Assembly: GCA_017484235.1 (NCBI GenBank)
Contig: JAFUTM010000298.1
Coordinates: forward strand, 1-6,770
DNA length: 6,770 nucleotides
Reading direction: 5' to 3'
Source: Selenomonadaceae bacterium
GTDB lineage: Bacteria; Bacillota; Negativicutes; Selenomonadales; Selenomonadaceae
How positions within the stretch are numbered: position 1 is the stretch's first letter; each line of letters opens with the position of its first letter. The notes beneath the pieces are model-generated. The model saw only the letters and a program-made list of their open reading frames with translations. It was not told the origin of the DNA and made no database searches. The translations under genes and the position numbers were made by a program. Below, piece by piece: positions 5,837 through 6,770 of this stretch.

Positions 5837-6770
5837 CAAGCGGATTTCATTCTTGAATACGTATTCAGCCTTAGCTGGTGCTCGTCCATTGACTAAATAC
5901 TCAAAAGCTAAATCTATTGAACGATGCCCTTGCCGATATGGATGTTGATACAATATGGCAAGGATTACGCCTTTTTTCATCATTTCCACCGTCGATGGAA
6001 CTGCGTCGAAAGCAATTACTTTAGGACGATTTTCTTCAGGTAAATCTAACACTGCCCTGCTTGCTCCATATACTCCGCCTGCTACGAGGAATAGTGCGGT
6101 AATTTGTGGATATTTTTCTAAGAGTTGTTTGGTCACGTTATATGATGTTATTTCATCATCATCATTTTCAACTACGTCTAAGATTTCAAACTCCGGCAAT
6201 TTTTTCATTCGATGTTGAAAGCCTTCTAAACGAGAACGATGTCCCATAATTTGAAGGCTGCCCAGCACCACTCCAATTTTAGCCTTTTTACCAAGAATGG
6301 CCTCAAATAGAGCACAGGCCGTCTCGCCACCATTAAAGTAATCACTGCCGACAAAACATTGACGATTGCAATTTGCAATGTCATTATTTACTGTCACGAC
6401 AAATATGCCCGCTTCAACAAACTCATTGAGGATTTTTGCAATCTGAGGACTATTTATTGGATTAATTGCCAATGCATTGACATTGCCTCTAAATTGTTCT
6501 AACAGCTCAATTTGTTTATTTTCGTCATAACCCTTCATGGTTTTATATTTAACTTCAAGACCATAAATTTGATATTCCTCGTATGCTTCTTTTATGCCGC
6601 GAATAACCTCATCAAAAAAAGCGTTGCCTTCTGAGGAAAGTATCACACCTATTACTGGTCTATGCTTGCGTGCGGCTAAGGCTTTTCCTGCCGGATTAGG
6701 CTCATAACCGAGCTGCTCTGCCATACTTAAAATTGCCGCTGCTGTTGTTGAACTGACTCTGCCCCTGCCA
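5822..6770 (-). CDS. LacI/GalR-family transcriptional regulator, partial (N-terminus outside window)
   Basis: The frame is open to the right window edge and 315 residues are visible. The first 35 or so are the end of a LacI-type DNA-binding domain: GRVSSTTAAAIL followed by the helix and hinge AEQLGYEPNPAGKALAARK, with the first helices of the domain cut off. From residue 39 (VIGVILSSEG) to the end is a periplasmic-binding-protein-like effector domain of the ribose/galactose-binder type. Recognisable parts are ALAINPINS, FVVTVNNDI, VGSDYFNGGETA and VIAFDAVPSTVEMMKKG. Such regulators usually bind a sugar or related small molecule and repress nearby uptake or catabolic genes. The effector and targets cannot be read here. 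The ATG at 6722-6724 is internal, not the start. The gene converges on cobK and overlaps its last 15 bp, with no terminator between them. Confidence 0.93.
   Translation of the reverse strand, partial: GRGRVSSTTAAAILSMAEQLGYEPNPAGKALAARKHRPVIGVILSSEGNAFFDEVIRGIKEAYEEYQIYGLEVKYKTMKGYDENKQIELLEQFRGNVNALAINPINSPQIAKILNEFVEAGIFVVTVNNDIANCNRQCFVGSDYFNGGETACALFEAILGKKAKIGVVLGSLQIMGHRSRLEGFQHRMKKLPEFEILDVVENDDDEITSYNVTKQLLEKYPQITALFLVAGGVYGASRAVLDLPEENRPKVIAFDAVPSTVEMMKKGVILAILYQHPYRQGHRSIDLAFEYLVNGRAPAKAEYVFKNEIRLLENL
5854..5867. promoter_or_regulatory. Operator-like 14-bp palindrome inside the regulator gene (weak)
   Basis: TGAATACGTATTCA is a perfect palindrome with a central CG, the geometry of LacI/GalR-family operators. 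It matches 12 of 14 positions of the CcpA-type cre pattern TGWAARCGYTWWCA. It lies within the 3' coding part of the LacI-family gene, 17 bp past the cobK stop. About 0.4 perfect 14-bp palindromes are expected by chance in a window this size, so function is unproven. Confidence 0.18.

Noticed and set aside
6365..6379. ATTGCAA-T-TTGCAAT inverted repeat
   Set aside because: It is inside the regulator coding sequence, only 7 bp per arm, and of a kind expected by chance in a window this size.

Overview
The window reads as a bacterial chromosome segment carrying ordinary metabolic and surface genes. Strong AGGAG/GGAGG ribosome binding sites, near-consensus sigma-A/sigma-70 promoters and a mix of moderately GC-rich and AT-rich genes fit a Firmicute. 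A diderm Firmicute of the Negativicutes type is my best guess, because an ABC exporter of the O-antigen/teichoic-acid class sits beside a corrin-ring reductase gene. That placement is inference; no rRNA or other taxonomic marker is present.

Layout. At 1-372 (minus) is the N-terminal part of a protein of the DAPG/phloretin hydrolase (PhlG-like) family, cut by the window edge. The spacer 373-617 holds an AT-rich inverted repeat and two back-to-back hairpins that look like an interspersed repeat. At 618-1004 (minus) is a small uncharacterised helical protein, 25 bp downstream of pnp and probably in its transcript. At 1030-3339 (minus) is pnp, polynucleotide phosphorylase, complete with KH and S1 domains and an unusual Arg/Gly/Ser-rich tail.

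The 192-bp spacer 3340-3531 separates pnp from a divergent plus-strand unit and contains a near-perfect promoter (TTGATA-17-TATAAT). The unit encodes an ABC-2 exporter permease (3532-4305), its ATPase (4315-5043) and cobK/cbiJ, (cobalt-)precorrin-6A reductase (5063-5836). Spacing within it is very tight (9 and 19 bp). cobK converges on, and overlaps by 15 bp, a minus-strand LacI/GalR-family regulator (5822-6770) that runs off the right edge.

How the genes work together. pnp and the small ORF form one likely RNA-turnover unit. The permease and ATPase form one exporter for a lipid-linked surface glycan, with no glycan-synthesis genes in view. cobK acts in B12 synthesis and looks co-transcribed with the exporter only by position. 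The exporter pair is clearly AT-richer than pnp and than the sampled stretch of cobK, which suggests it has a separate origin. I do not see a convincing undescribed system. The points most worth a second look are the exporter-cobK arrangement, the PNPase tail, the pnp-linked small ORF and the hairpin repeat.
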